64,000 nt of DNA, from the NCBI GenBank assembly GCA_943787265.1, contig CALSLT010000026.1, positions 1 through 64,000 of the forward strand. Direction: 5' to 3'. How positions within the stretch are numbered: position 1 is the first letter of the stretch; each line of letters begins with the position of its first letter. Source of the DNA: an uncultured Planctomycetaceae bacterium (GTDB taxonomy: Bacteria; Planctomycetota; Planctomycetia; Planctomycetales; Planctomycetaceae). Below the pieces are notes generated by a model. That model was not told where the DNA came from, searched no databases, and saw only the letters and a list, made by a program, of their open reading frames with translations. This document shows, piece after piece, positions 1 to 8,395 of this stretch. The translations under genes and the position numbers were made by a program.

Positions 1-107
1 AACCGGTCGACAGTCTCGTCTCGGAAAGCACATCAGTAGTAGAATTCACGCACGAGCGCAAGTCGACCTGCCTTTTGCAGACCCCCCTGAAGTGCGCGTC
101 GGCCCTG
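1..107 (-). mobile_element. End of an ISAs1-type insertion sequence, cut by the window start
   Basis: These 107 bases are the exact reverse complement of positions 881-987, the left end of the complete ISAs1-type element in this window. The element end (CAGGGCCGACGCGCAC read inward) lies at position 107, and the rest of the copy runs leftward out of the window. A second, oppositely oriented copy of the same element therefore sits here, recent enough to show no mismatch. No transposase coding sequence of this copy is visible, because the start codon would lie beyond position 1. Confidence 0.9.
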
Positions 108-862
108 GGTCTGTTTCGCTGCGGCATCTAATCTTGGGTACGACATATCCATCCAAAGATCAGGGAAGAAATCGCATCGCATTCAGACCGACTCAGGTGA
201 CCAACGCTGGTCTTGCGACCATAGTTCGTCATCATTCAATTGACGCATTGAATCTGCGGGATCTTGCTATCACGGATCAGGGCATTGAGTCAGTTGCGCA
301 CATGGCTATTCGCGATTGGAACCTAACTGGCACGCTCGTGACAGATGAAGTGAGTCATTCGTTCGTTAGTAATGCTTCGCTGAAGCGGGTCGTTTTTAGC
401 GAGGCAATCCCTTCGTTGGTGGTTTCAAATTGTGATCCCCGTAGCTTTACTGACACGTTGGTTACGGCAGTCGGCTGTGAACGACTACAAGAACTCAGGC
501 CAAAGCTTCAAATTGTGTACCCGATGCATGCGATGATTATCCTTCCTCAGCTTCCAGATATTGACGAAGTAACGTATGCCCGACTGGAAGCTGGCAAAGG
601 AAAAAGCAACGAACTCTCCCCGAATGAGCTGTCGACTATCAACAATGCAATTCGCGGGCAAAAATGGAACAAGGTTACTGGCCAACTCGCGAGAGCCCAC
701 GACAAGAAGTTCGTCGAAATGAAGACAAAACAGAGTACATGGCGTATCTATCGTTATCACGCAAATCTATTGGTCATGGCTTGGAACAGCTGCTATTGGG
801 CAGCAAGACTGGATTCAGATACCGTTTTCACGGTTAACGAGATGTTTGGAGAGCTCCCATAG
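108..862 (+). pseudogene. Leucine-rich-repeat-like protein, 5' end removed by IS
   Basis: An open frame runs from the edge of the upstream insertion sequence to a TAG stop at 860-862. The only in-frame ATG (92) lies inside the IS end, so the native start has been lost. The early part has leucine-rich-repeat character (LNLRDLAITDQGIESV, with the ITD.G. pattern common in planctomycete LRR proteins). The C-terminal third is rich in charged and aromatic residues and matches no family I recognise. The last 97 codons lie inside a 310-bp segment duplicated perfectly at 2172-2481. The frame itself is undamaged, so truncation by the IS is probably recent. I infer that it is non-functional or makes a fusion with 5 codons of IS sequence. 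Confidence 0.65.
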
Positions 863-880
863 CAGGGCCACGGGTGACAT
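571..880 (+). repeat. 310-bp perfect direct repeat, copy 1
   Basis: This stretch is identical, as far as I can read, to 2172-2481. It abuts the left end of the ISAs1-type element exactly: the repeat ends at 880 and the IS begins at 881. It contains the last 97 codons of the LRR-like gene and 18 bases after its stop. It is far longer than the roughly 8-10 bp target duplications normal for this IS family. Confidence 0.93.
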
Positions 881-2171
881 CAGGGCCGACGCGCACTTCA
901 GGGGGGTCTGCAAAAGGCAGGTCGACTTGCGCTCGTGCGTGAATTCTACTACTGATGTGCTTTCCGAGACGAGACTGTCGACCGGTTATGGAGAGCCATC
1001 AATGCAGGTAGTAACACACGACGATGCTGTTTCGATTCTGGAGTATTTCGATGATCTGGAGGATCCTCGCAGCTCGATCAATCGGCACCATCTGCTGTCA
1101 GACCTGATTGTCATCAGCGTGTGCGGAGTGCTCGCAGGCGCGGATGGTCCGAAAGCGATTGGAGTGTGGGCGCGGGCGCACGCGGCGTGGTTGAAGAAGT
1201 ACCTCGAACTTCCCCACGGCATCCCGTCTCACGACACGATTGGCCGACTGCTGGCGGCGCTGCGGCCAGCCGCCTTTCAAGCATGCTTCGAGCAATGGAT
1301 TGCAAGTTTGCGTCAACGGGACGCTGGTGGCCTCACTGATGAGGTGATCGCGATTGATGGTAAAGCTTTGCGGCGTTCGCATGACCGGAAAAAAAGTCTC
1401 GGACCGTTGTTTCTTGTGAGCGCCTGGTCCGTGCAGCGAGGAATCAGTCTGGGACAGTTGGCGACCGAGGAGAAATCCAACGAAATCACGGCGATTCCCG
1501 AGCTGATTGATCAAATCGAGCTGAACAACGCGATCGTGACCATCGATGCGGCGGGCTGCCAGAAGAACATTGCCGCAAAGATTGTTGACAAAGGTGGAGA
1601 CTACCTGCTGGCTCTGAAAGGAAACCAGGGCACGCTGTATCAGGGGGCGATGGACTGGGTGATCGAGCAAATGGAAAACGACTTTTCCACAACCACCGTT
1701 GAGCGGTATGTAGAAACGACGAAAGGTCACGGTCGCGAAGACACGGTGGAGTACTTCCATCTGCCCGTCCCAAAGACGCTGCCTGGTGCGTCACTGTGGA
1801 AGGAGTTGAAGACGATTGGCGTGGCCGTTCGAACGAGTCTACAAGGCGGAAAAGAAACCACTGACATTCGCTTCTTTATCTCGTCGCTGAGCTTGGGAGT
1901 ACGTCGTTTCGCAGCAGCAGGTCGTGGTCACTGGGGAATCGAAAACAGTCTGCACTGGTGCCTGGACGTGACGTTTCGAGAGGATGACAGTCGAGTCCGT
2001 GACCGCTTTGCCGCCGACAACCTGGCATGGTTGAAACGTTTCGCGATCAGCCTCCTGAAGCAGCAGAACGACAAGGAAAGCATCGCCATGAGACGACGAA
2101 TGGCCGGATGGAACGTCGACTACCTGATGCAAGTCCTTGCTATCAAACCCATTTAGTTTGCGTTTACCCTG
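881..2171 (+). mobile_element. Complete ISAs1-family insertion sequence (1291 bp)
   Basis: The element is bounded by imperfect terminal inverted repeats. The left end reads CAGGGCCGACGCGCAC and the right end, reverse-complemented, reads CAGGGTAAACGCAAAC (11 of 16 match). It encodes one transposase. The left 107 bases are repeated in inverse orientation at 1-107. No short target duplication is present: the left flank (cgggtgacat) and the right flank (aacgtatgcc) differ. Instead the element is flanked directly by the two copies of a 310-bp repeat. Confidence 0.9.
1002..2156 (+). CDS. ISAs1-family DDE transposase
   Basis: The 384-residue product is the transposase of the surrounding element and would catalyse strand transfer through a DDE active site. 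The visible catalytic residues are D119 (AIDGKALR), D182 (VTIDAAG) and E314 in the ISAs1 signature HWGIENSLHWCLDVTFRED. An N-terminal block (YFDDLEDPR...H.L.DL..I..C) is typical of the family (DDE_Tnp_1-associated domain). I chose ATG 1002 because GGAGAG lies about 8 bases upstream and the family begins here. The open frame continues upstream to 846, but that part is IS end and flanking gene. The length is normal and the gene appears intact. Confidence 0.95.
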   Translation: MQVVTHDDAVSILEYFDDLEDPRSSINRHHLLSDLIVISVCGVLAGADGPKAIGVWARAHAAWLKKYLELPHGIPSHDTIGRLLAALRPAAFQACFEQWIASLRQRDAGGLTDEVIAIDGKALRRSHDRKKSLGPLFLVSAWSVQRGISLGQLATEEKSNEITAIPELIDQIELNNAIVTIDAAGCQKNIAAKIVDKGGDYLLALKGNQGTLYQGAMDWVIEQMENDFSTTTVERYVETTKGHGREDTVEYFHLPVPKTLPGASLWKELKTIGVAVRTSLQGGKETTDIRFFISSLSLGVRRFAAAGRGHWGIENSLHWCLDVTFREDDSRVRDRFAADNLAWLKRFAISLLKQQNDKESIAMRRRMAGWNVDYLMQVLAIKPI

Positions 2172-2481
2172 AACGTATGCCCGACTGGAAGCTGGCAAAG
2201 GAAAAAGCAACGAACTCTCCCCGAATGAGCTGTCGACTATCAACAATGCAATTCGCGGGCAAAAATGGAACAAGGTTACTGGCCAACTCGCGAGAGCCCA
2301 CGACAAGAAGTTCGTCGAAATGAAGACAAAACAGAGTACATGGCGTATCTATCGTTATCACGCAAATCTATTGGTCATGGCTTGGAACAGCTGCTATTGG
2401 GCAGCAAGACTGGATTCAGATACCGTTTTCACGGTTAACGAGATGTTTGGAGAGCTCCCATAGCAGGGCCACGGGTGACAT
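2172..2481 (+). repeat. 310-bp perfect direct repeat, copy 2
   Basis: This is the second copy of 571-880 and starts at the base immediately after the right end of the ISAs1-type element (2171). After 2481 the sequence continues into DNA not found beside copy 1 (cgattgattt). Copy 2 therefore carries the native downstream junction of the LRR-like gene. Confidence 0.93.
2173..2463 (+). pseudogene. Duplicated C-terminal fragment of the LRR-like gene
   Basis: Ninety-six codons plus stop, identical to the 3' end of the gene at 108-862 and in the same reading frame from TYARLEAGKGKS to the stop. No start codon or ribosome binding site precedes it, since the base before belongs to the IS end. It is a by-product of the 310-bp duplication and should not be treated as a gene. 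Confidence 0.85.
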
Positions 2482-2507
2482 CGATTGATTTCAGAGGGTG
2501 TTGGATG

Positions 2508-2530
2508 CACAGGTTGCTTGCCAACCTGTG
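2508..2530. repeat. Short REP-like palindrome, copy A
   Basis: The 9-bp arms CACAGGTTG and CAACCTGTG enclose the loop CTTGC. The palindrome sits in a diverged repeat of about 110 bp, which recurs in direct orientation at about 3476-3585 with the same following bases (tgcgaagcacaaga, ggcagacccaa). A related variant lies at 16819-16843. Confidence 0.75.
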
Positions 2531-2704
2531 TGCGAAGCACAAGAAGCATGCTGCAGGGTGACTGGCAGACCCAACTGAGACGAGCTGTTGTCGTTTCACG
2601 ACCGTGTTTACAAGCAAACACCGCCACGCATCGCGATCCAGTTTCGCAGGAGCCGCCAAGACTCACTCTACGCAGCTCACCGAGGTTCGGCGTTCAGAGC
2701 ATTA

Positions 2705-3250
2705 TCAATTCTTGCGAGGGATATGGGTGATACTTCGCCCGCCCACGAGCAACGTTAGCGACAATTCTGAAGTTTCATTCAGAGCGCCATCTGTCTGACG
2801 CATCTTTCGAATCGGCATCAGGTCGATCGTCACGTTTTGTGAGATGATCGCTTCGCAACTGTCTCTGTTGGCGTCATGAGTGATCAGAATTTCGGTTGAC
2901 TCCGGGGCTTCTTCAAGGAAGACAGGAGCCCAGAATGCTGCAAATACGTGGTCTTCGCAACCTCCGCCATAGCTCACTTCCAGTTGCAGAGTGTCCTCCA
3001 CAAACTTCGACGAAACGATGTCGAACGAGTCTGACGGCATCGAGACCGGTAGCTCATCAACCACTTTCAGCTCGATACTTCCATTACGATCTGGCAGCGC
3101 CAAGTCATCACTTACCTGTGCCGAGTCAGCGGCATCAAAATTGTCTGGCCCGCTGCTGACTGTCTGAGCATGGTCACTCTCGTTGACGCACGACGCACAA
3201 AAAACGGCGATCAAAGCAACGATGGTCAGTGGCACGCGTGCATAAGCCAT
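2705..3250 (-). CDS. Putative lipoprotein of unknown function
   Basis: The 181-residue product begins MAYARVPLTIVALIAVFCASC, a short basic and hydrophobic leader ending in a plausible lipobox with the acceptor cysteine at residue 21. I therefore expect a membrane-anchored envelope lipoprotein. The frame extends 28 codons upstream to 3334, but ATG 3250 places the leader at the N-terminus and has AGGAAT upstream. The mature part has a conserved-looking core: YGGGCEDHVFAAFW, then THDANRDSCEA and a final IDLMPIR segment. Those paired cysteine motifs resemble small lipoproteins in Bacteroidetes and planctomycetes whose role is unknown. No neighbour suggests a job. Confidence 0.7.
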   Translation of the reverse strand: MAYARVPLTIVALIAVFCASCVNESDHAQTVSSGPDNFDAADSAQVSDDLALPDRNGSIELKVVDELPVSMPSDSFDIVSSKFVEDTLQLEVSYGGGCEDHVFAAFWAPVFLEEAPESTEILITHDANRDSCEAIISQNVTIDLMPIRKMRQTDGALNETSELSLTLLVGGRSITHIPRKN

Positions 3251-3657
3251 TGGGGCATTCCTTGACTGCGATTTCGTCGTGGGCCGATTGGATTTGTCGG
3301 AGAAGTGAACGACATCCATGCCAATCGTTGCCAACTTCGATTTTTACGATTCTGTAGCGGATTTCCTGGACGAATCCAGTCATCGTGACTCATGTTTCTA
3401 GACCACGAGTGACGCTGCTTGAATTGAGAGCATGTGGGATTGCTGTTGAAACTATCAGAAGTGACACGGCTGACACCGATTGATCTCCGACGGTGAAGGG
3501 TGGCACAGGTTGCTTGCCAACCTGTGTGCGAAGCACAAGAGGCGAGCTGCTGCAGTTTGAGCGGCAGACCCAATTGAGATGGACTCGGGTCTGCGCGCCA
3601 TACAACCATACTGGCAGTGCCATCCGTCTGATCGAGATCATAGCCGTCGTCCAGCAG
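3251..3657. other. Intergenic stretch with a diverged repeat
   Basis: I see no gene here. Short open frames on both strands are not preserved and have no ribosome binding sites. The stretch contains the second copy (about 3476-3585) of the roughly 110-bp REP-containing repeat first seen at about 2482-2595, including the palindrome at 3504-3526. The rest holds the upstream region of the lipoprotein gene. Confidence 0.6.
3504..3526. repeat. Short REP-like palindrome, copy B
   Basis: The 23-bp core is identical to 2508-2530 (CACAGGTTG, CTTGC, CAACCTGTG), again followed by tgcgaagcacaaga. The flanks have diverged much more than the palindrome, which suggests the hairpin itself is the conserved unit. 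Confidence 0.75.
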
Positions 3658-5445
3658 CTACTGCGGAATATTTCCGGCATCAAGCTCTGTTTGAATCTGA
3701 TGCTTCCATCCATCACAGACCCGACTGAGACCCAACTCTAGAATCTCACGGGACTCACGAGTTTGTGTGGTTCTCGAAAGAAACTCAGCAAGCAGGAGAT
3801 AACGTTGAGGATCCCACGGTCGACGTCGAACGTTACAACGAAGAAGCTTCTCGGCCTCACGATCGTGTTTGTAGTAATGCAGCGCCGCTGCCATTCTCTC
3901 CAAGATGTTCGACGAGTTTGCAGAATCCCTCACCTGACCAAATGCGCTGCGCATTGAATCCGATAGTCGTGCAAGGACTTTGTCGAACTGCCGTTCTAAT
4001 ACAGCACTTTGTTGTTCGACATCGGCCGCCGCATTAAACGGCGGTGAAGATAACATGTCGTGAATCAGGGATATCGACATTAATCTATCGACATCCCTCA
4101 GGCCAATGACCTCTTCTCGCTTGTCAGGAATTGGCACTCGCGACTCGGACCACAACGCATTTTCTACATCCTCTACAAGTACACGTGCAATCGCATCGGC
4201 GACGATCCACGATGCCTTTTGCGTAAAATGAACGTGTTCAAAGAACAGATCATTACCGGCCGCCCCGGAACTTGAATTGGCATTCAATAGCGATTCACAG
4301 TCGACGAAATTAGATTCACTTCTTCTTGCTGTCTCACGGACAATTCGCGCGAAAGCACTTGGGGCCCGAAAGCGACATCCATCTAGGTCACGAGCGCGGG
4401 AAAACGCAGCAGCAGCGGAATCCCTTTCACCCAGCCCAGCAAGACATTGCCCTCGGCGATAGTGTGCCAATGCATAACCAACGTCTAGTTCCCTGGCTCG
4501 GTCAGCTAATTCCAGAGCCTCGCTGAAGCAGTCTTCATTGATCAGTGACGCAGCAGATGAAAGGAGTTCGTCACGGTTTTCAGCAACTGATTTCGATACA
4601 GAGGTAGCCGAAATCGATTGAATTGGACTCTGGTCGCTAAGATTGCACGCCACACTACAGAATACAATTGGAATGTTATGATCAGTTCCGACGGCGACTA
4701 TCTGCTCTAAATTTTCTCGATAACGATTAGTTGAAGTTTCGAACGCAGTCCCGTCAAGTGGGATCGCACGATCCTGCATCAGCAGTTGCGCGAGTTTGTT
4801 GGTCGGATCAGGCTCAGGTGCGATTGCTCGCATCAACAATTGAGGGAGTCGGTATCGGCGTAACAATGTAAGTGTAGAAGATGCTTTCGAAGATACACCA
4901 CCGGGACCGTAGAATTCATTATGGCCAGAGTAAACGACTATAATATCCGGTTCAGCTGTGACGGATTGGCGAACCAGATCAAGAACCTGAAAACTGGTAA
5001 TACCGACGATCCCACAGTTCAAAACTTCAACCGTACGTTTTGAAAGTTGTTTCTGCAGGATCAGCTCAATCTGTCGACTGAAGGCCAACTCTGTTGGCCA
5101 AGGGAATCCTTCAACGGTTGATGCGCCTACGACAACTACTCGAAACAGATCGGGTGATTGGGGTAGCACGAATGGACGAGATTCGGGACCACTCAAATCT
5201 CCCATGTCCCAATACGCAGCATCTACATCACCGTTTAGAACGTGCCACCCCGAAACAGTCGACTTCGGAAGTGGAACAACAAGACTGGTGTCAACTCCGA
5301 ATTCCAGCAGATAGAAGACCCAATTGCCAAACAGCAAACCGACAACCGGAAAAATCACCGCTACTAACCGGAAAACATAACGTCGTCGCGTGCTCCGTGT
5401 TGAAGGTTCTGGATTCGTCTCAGATTCAGCAGAAGTATCGTTCAT
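3658..5445 (-). CDS. Membrane-anchored SGNH hydrolase-like protein with TPR-like region
   Basis: The 595-residue protein has a short cytoplasmic tail, one transmembrane helix (about residues 25-47) and a large outer part. The SGNH signature is visible: VVVVGASTVEGFPW (block I, Ser nucleophile), CGIVGITSFQVLDLVRQ, VYSGHNEFYG (block III, Asn) and FEHVHFT (block V, His). Between blocks III and V lies a helical stretch (about 300-350, LINEDCFSEALELADRARELD...YRRGQCLAGLG) that resembles tetratricopeptide repeats. More TPR-like sequence follows near the C-terminus. Such proteins are known in planctomycetes and related bacteria. The substrate is unknown, but ester hydrolysis or acyl transfer on an extracellular glycan or lipid is plausible. 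It stands alone on its strand. Confidence 0.7.
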   Translation of the reverse strand: MNDTSAESETNPEPSTRSTRRRYVFRLVAVIFPVVGLLFGNWVFYLLEFGVDTSLVVPLPKSTVSGWHVLNGDVDAAYWDMGDLSGPESRPFVLPQSPDLFRVVVVGASTVEGFPWPTELAFSRQIELILQKQLSKRTVEVLNCGIVGITSFQVLDLVRQSVTAEPDIIVVYSGHNEFYGPGGVSSKASSTLTLLRRYRLPQLLMRAIAPEPDPTNKLAQLLMQDRAIPLDGTAFETSTNRYRENLEQIVAVGTDHNIPIVFCSVACNLSDQSPIQSISATSVSKSVAENRDELLSSAASLINEDCFSEALELADRARELDVGYALAHYRRGQCLAGLGERDSAAAAFSRARDLDGCRFRAPSAFARIVRETARRSESNFVDCESLLNANSSSGAAGNDLFFEHVHFTQKASWIVADAIARVLVEDVENALWSESRVPIPDKREEVIGLRDVDRLMSISLIHDMLSSPPFNAAADVEQQSAVLERQFDKVLARLSDSMRSAFGQVRDSANSSNILERMAAALHYYKHDREAEKLLRCNVRRRPWDPQRYLLLAEFLSRTTQTRESREILELGLSRVCDGWKHQIQTELDAGNIPQ

Positions 5446-5531
5446 GAAGTCCTTTCGCCAAATTCTTGTCGTCGGGAAAATTGCGAGAGCCCACGAAAAT
5501 CGGACAGGGACAGATTTGGTTTAGATGGCTG

Positions 5532-5734
5532 TTACGACGCCATAGTCCGCCGTCTCTTCAGTCGCATGCTCGCGAAACGCTGACCGTACTCGTTGGGTTG
5601 GATATATTCGAGCGTCGCATGTCTACGACGCCCGTTGTAAAATATTTAGATGTAGTTGAACACGCTGGGACGAATCGACTCACGGATGGCGTAAGCAGGG
5701 TAGTAGCCCAGACAGTCTGTTTTAGACCGTCTAG
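5532..5734 (-). pseudogene. Remnant of an IS3-family transposase (orfB C-terminus)
   Basis: Read on the minus strand, this gives AYAIRESIRPSVFNYI, a stop codon at 5646-5648, then IFYNGRRRHATLEYIQPNEY. This matches the well-known C-terminal pattern of IS3-family OrfB integrases (VF.YIE.FYN..RRH..L.Y.SP.E). The in-frame TAA and the loss of everything upstream show it is dead. Its upstream side stops at the IS1182-type element, which may have landed in or beside it. The motif gaaaatcggacagggac near 5496-5512 could be its terminal repeat, but I cannot confirm that. Confidence 0.65.
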
Positions 5735-7228
5735 CAGCCCGTTGAAAAACTCGGCCGACTGACCTGGTCAGAAGATGCGTTCGCGCTATCCTGCTCGGTG
5801 TCTTGATATTGAGCGATGGAGGATGACTGATGGCTCTTGGTGAGCGTCGTTCGGAGCGGCAGCAGGAGTTGTGGGTGGCGACGGCGAAGTTGCCGGCGTC
5901 GATCGGGCATGTGTTTTACGACGCCCTGAATCGTGTGCTCCGTGACGGGGAGTTTGACAACTTTGCCGAGTCGCTGTGCGAGCCGTTTTACAAAGAAGGT
6001 GGTCGTCCAGGCATTCCGCCAGGCGTTTATTTCCGCATGATCTTTGTGGGGTACTTCGAGGGAATCGATTCGCAGCGAGGCATCGCCTGGCGTTGCCGGG
6101 ACAGTCTGTCGCTGCGGAAATTTCTCGGGTACGAATTGCATGAGAACACGCCTGAGCATTCGAGCCTGACGCGCATCCGTCAGCGTCTTCCTCTGGAAGC
6201 GTTCGAGCAGGTCTTTGCGTTCGTGTTATCGCTGGTCGAAAAGCACGGGCTACTGAAAGGTAAGACCGTCGGCGTTGATTCGACTCTGCTGGAAGCCAAC
6301 GCGGCAATGAAGTCGATCGTTCGCAAGGACACCGGCGAGGACTGGGAAGCATTCGTCCGCCAGTTGGCCGAAGCTGACGGCGTCGAGATCAAGAACGACG
6401 ATGACCTGCGAAAGTTCGATCGAAAACGCAAAGGCAAGAAGGTTTCCAATCAGGACTGGCAAAGCTCAAGCGACCCTGACGCCCGCATCATGAAAATGAA
6501 GAAGGGGCACACGCACTTGTCGTACAAGCAGGAACACACGGTCGACCTGGAAACCGAAGCGATCCTGTCCGCCGAGATCTATTACGGCAACGAGTCCGAC
6601 GGCAACACGCTGCTGGACAGTGTCAACACTGCCCAAGGCAACCTGCAACAGTCCGACAGCGAAGCGGTGATCAAAGAGGTCGTCGGCGACAAGGGTTACC
6701 ACAAGAACGAAACGCTGGCGAAGTCCCGGGCGGATGAATTGCGAACATACATCTGCGAGCCGGATGGTCCGAACCGTCGCTGGACGGACAAGCCTGCCGA
6801 TTACAAAAAAGCGTACTGTGCCAATCGACGTCGCCTGAAAACCGACCGCAACAAGCGTCTGCAAAAATTACGGAGTGAACGAGTCGAACGCAGCTTCGCC
6901 CACGTCTGCGAAACCGGCGGAGCTCGCCGCACCTGGCTGCGAGGCCTGGAAAACAACCGCAAGAAAGTGCGGCTGACAGTCGCCGCTCACAACCTTGGTC
7001 TGATCCTGCGAAAACTACTCGGCAGCGGCAAACCCCGAGAGTTCGCCGGTCTCCGAGGGCTGCTGTTTTCGGTGTTCTCGACCGTTCAGATTGCAACCAG
7101 ACGCTGCCACAGACTCATCAGCTCCGCAAGCTCGTTCCACCGCCTCTACTGCCACCGCAAACACCATCCAATTCGGACCTCAATCTGCACACCATAATTC
7201 GACGATACCCTGCATTTTCAACGGGCAG
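5735..7228 (+). mobile_element. IS1182-type insertion sequence (1494 bp) with CTAG target duplication
   Basis: The left end reads CAGCCCGTTGAAAAACTCGG, and the right end reads CTGCCCGTTGAAAATGCAGG when reverse-complemented. Both ends are immediately flanked by CTAG (5731-5734 and 7229-7232). A 4-bp palindromic target duplication fits the IS1182 group. The element carries one transposase gene. The left flank (gacagtctgttttagaccgt) is itself weakly self-complementary, so the insertion site may be a small hairpin. Confidence 0.88.
5830..7197 (+). CDS. IS1182-family transposase
   Basis: The 455-residue protein has an N-terminal DUF772-type region (FYDALNRVL...PGIPPGVYFRMIFVGYFEGI) and a DDE_Tnp_1 catalytic region. 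The likely catalytic residues are the Asp in VGVDSTLLEANAAMKSI, the Asp in VVGDKGYHKNETL and the Glu in RSERVERSFAHV. The length is normal and there are no internal stops. It starts about 95 bases inside the left end of the element. A ggaggatgactgATG context gives a good ribosome binding site. The element looks recently active. Confidence 0.92.
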   Translation: MALGERRSERQQELWVATAKLPASIGHVFYDALNRVLRDGEFDNFAESLCEPFYKEGGRPGIPPGVYFRMIFVGYFEGIDSQRGIAWRCRDSLSLRKFLGYELHENTPEHSSLTRIRQRLPLEAFEQVFAFVLSLVEKHGLLKGKTVGVDSTLLEANAAMKSIVRKDTGEDWEAFVRQLAEADGVEIKNDDDLRKFDRKRKGKKVSNQDWQSSSDPDARIMKMKKGHTHLSYKQEHTVDLETEAILSAEIYYGNESDGNTLLDSVNTAQGNLQQSDSEAVIKEVVGDKGYHKNETLAKSRADELRTYICEPDGPNRRWTDKPADYKKAYCANRRRLKTDRNKRLQKLRSERVERSFAHVCETGGARRTWLRGLENNRKKVRLTVAAHNLGLILRKLLGSGKPREFAGLRGLLFSVFSTVQIATRRCHRLISSASSFHRLYCHRKHHPIRTSICTP

Positions 7229-7259
7229 CTAGGTGCCGCAGGCTCAAGAAGTCGTATCC

Positions 7260-7442
7260 TCAACTTTCGATGAAGTTAAAAGATCCGGCCACAATCGGAT
7301 TCGTATGATGAAGTGTCTTGTCACCGCACGACACGGTCAGCTTGGCCTCCGAGAAATGTGACGCGAATCCATCGATGTAACAAAAACCATCTGTTTGCAA
7401 CGGGTCATCCAACGACAAGACATTGCTGAAATGAGTCAATGC
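7260..7442 (-). pseudogene. Gene stump of 60 codons beside the IS1182-type element
   Basis: A minus-strand frame with sensible codon use runs ALTHFSNVLSLDDPLQTDG...DGFASHFSEAKLTV...NPIVAGSFNFIES and ends at TGA (7260-7262). It is closed upstream by TAG at 7443-7445 and lacks an ATG. A TTG near 7439 is the only possible start. The balanced amino acid pattern suggests the tail of a lost gene. I do not recognise the family. It could instead be a very small gene. Confidence 0.4.
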
Positions 7443-7566
7443 CTATTACCGTCGATGGGGTGGCGCCAGTATTGTGAAACGCTCAAATTGAGCCTTTATT
7501 CACACTCGCCTTTTAATTCACCATCAACCCCTTCGGCCGAGTCAGCTGACTCGGCAGGTGGTCAAC

Positions 7567-8379
7567 ATGCGATATCTCATCGCCACGTTCTTTGTCCTCG
7601 TGATGTCCTTTCAAAGTGCCGCCGCTGAAGAATGGCAGATCGCACGGCATCTCTTTTACGAAATTCAATACACAGACGAAAACGCGGACGAGCTGGAATC
7701 GATCAAATCGCAACTCACTTCGTTTCACGATTCATTCTGCAAGTCAGCCGGAATCGATTCTGAAGTCGTCGACAGCAGCGACATCAAGATTGAACTTCAC
7801 CCCAGAGACAGTCGTACCGTTCGCGTTGGTTATGTCTCGATGGTCGGCGGAGTTTACAACAACAATGGCCGACGAGGTTATCGCGGCACGATTCGGATGC
7901 CAGGACCCGCGGCCTACGACGGGACTCGGAAGTCGACGAGCGGGCATTCGAAGAATCGCGACTTTTTTGACAAGCTGCTGATTCACGAAGTCTCGCCACT
8001 TTACCTTCAACTACTGGCTTACTCCGCTGATAGTCTCTTTCGTGGTCCCAGCTGGTTCATTCAGGGCGTTGAAGAGTATTTTGCCGTTTTCCATTCAACA
8101 AAGTATTGGCGAACAAAGGGCTATCGAGTCTACCACCAACGCCTGGCGGCGAAGCCTGAGACGATTGATACGGACTTCGGCCTCAACATTCGCGACCCGT
8201 ACAACGACGGCTTCATCATCTTCAACTTCATCCGCGAGGAATTCGGCGAGGACGCAATTTTCAGACTGATCAAGTCCACAGAAAAGTCTTTCGGCAAACG
8301 GCTACGATCGGCAACTCAAGTCGAATTCGCCGATTTTGCTCGCCGCTTCGACACATGGAAGATCAAGATCACGCAGTGA
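7567..8379 (+). CDS. Secreted peptidase-MA-like protein with incomplete zinc site
   Basis: The 270-residue product starts with a clear signal peptide (MRYLIATFFVLVMSFQSAAAEE). ATG 7567 is chosen because AGGTGG precedes it by 5 bases; a GTG lies 9 bases upstream. The mature part resembles gluzincin peptidase-MA-like proteins of planctomycetes: an HE motif at residues 140-141 (LLIHEVSPLYLQ), then WFIQGVEEYFAVF, where a third zinc-ligand Glu is expected. The usual HExxH is HEVSP here, so the second histidine ligand is missing. Catalysis is therefore doubtful and a binding role is possible. It converges with the large propeller gene at 8396. Confidence 0.65.
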   Translation: MRYLIATFFVLVMSFQSAAAEEWQIARHLFYEIQYTDENADELESIKSQLTSFHDSFCKSAGIDSEVVDSSDIKIELHPRDSRTVRVGYVSMVGGVYNNNGRRGYRGTIRMPGPAAYDGTRKSTSGHSKNRDFFDKLLIHEVSPLYLQLLAYSADSLFRGPSWFIQGVEEYFAVFHSTKYWRTKGYRVYHQRLAAKPETIDTDFGLNIRDPYNDGFIIFNFIREEFGEDAIFRLIKSTEKSFGKRLRSATQVEFADFARRFDTWKIKITQ

Positions 8380-8395
8380 CTCACTCATTTTTTGC

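Noticed and set aside
1098-1760. Minus-strand frame of 220 codons inside the ISAs1 transposase
   Set aside because: The plus-strand transposase explains the DNA fully, with its DDE residues. The minus frame has no recognisable domain.
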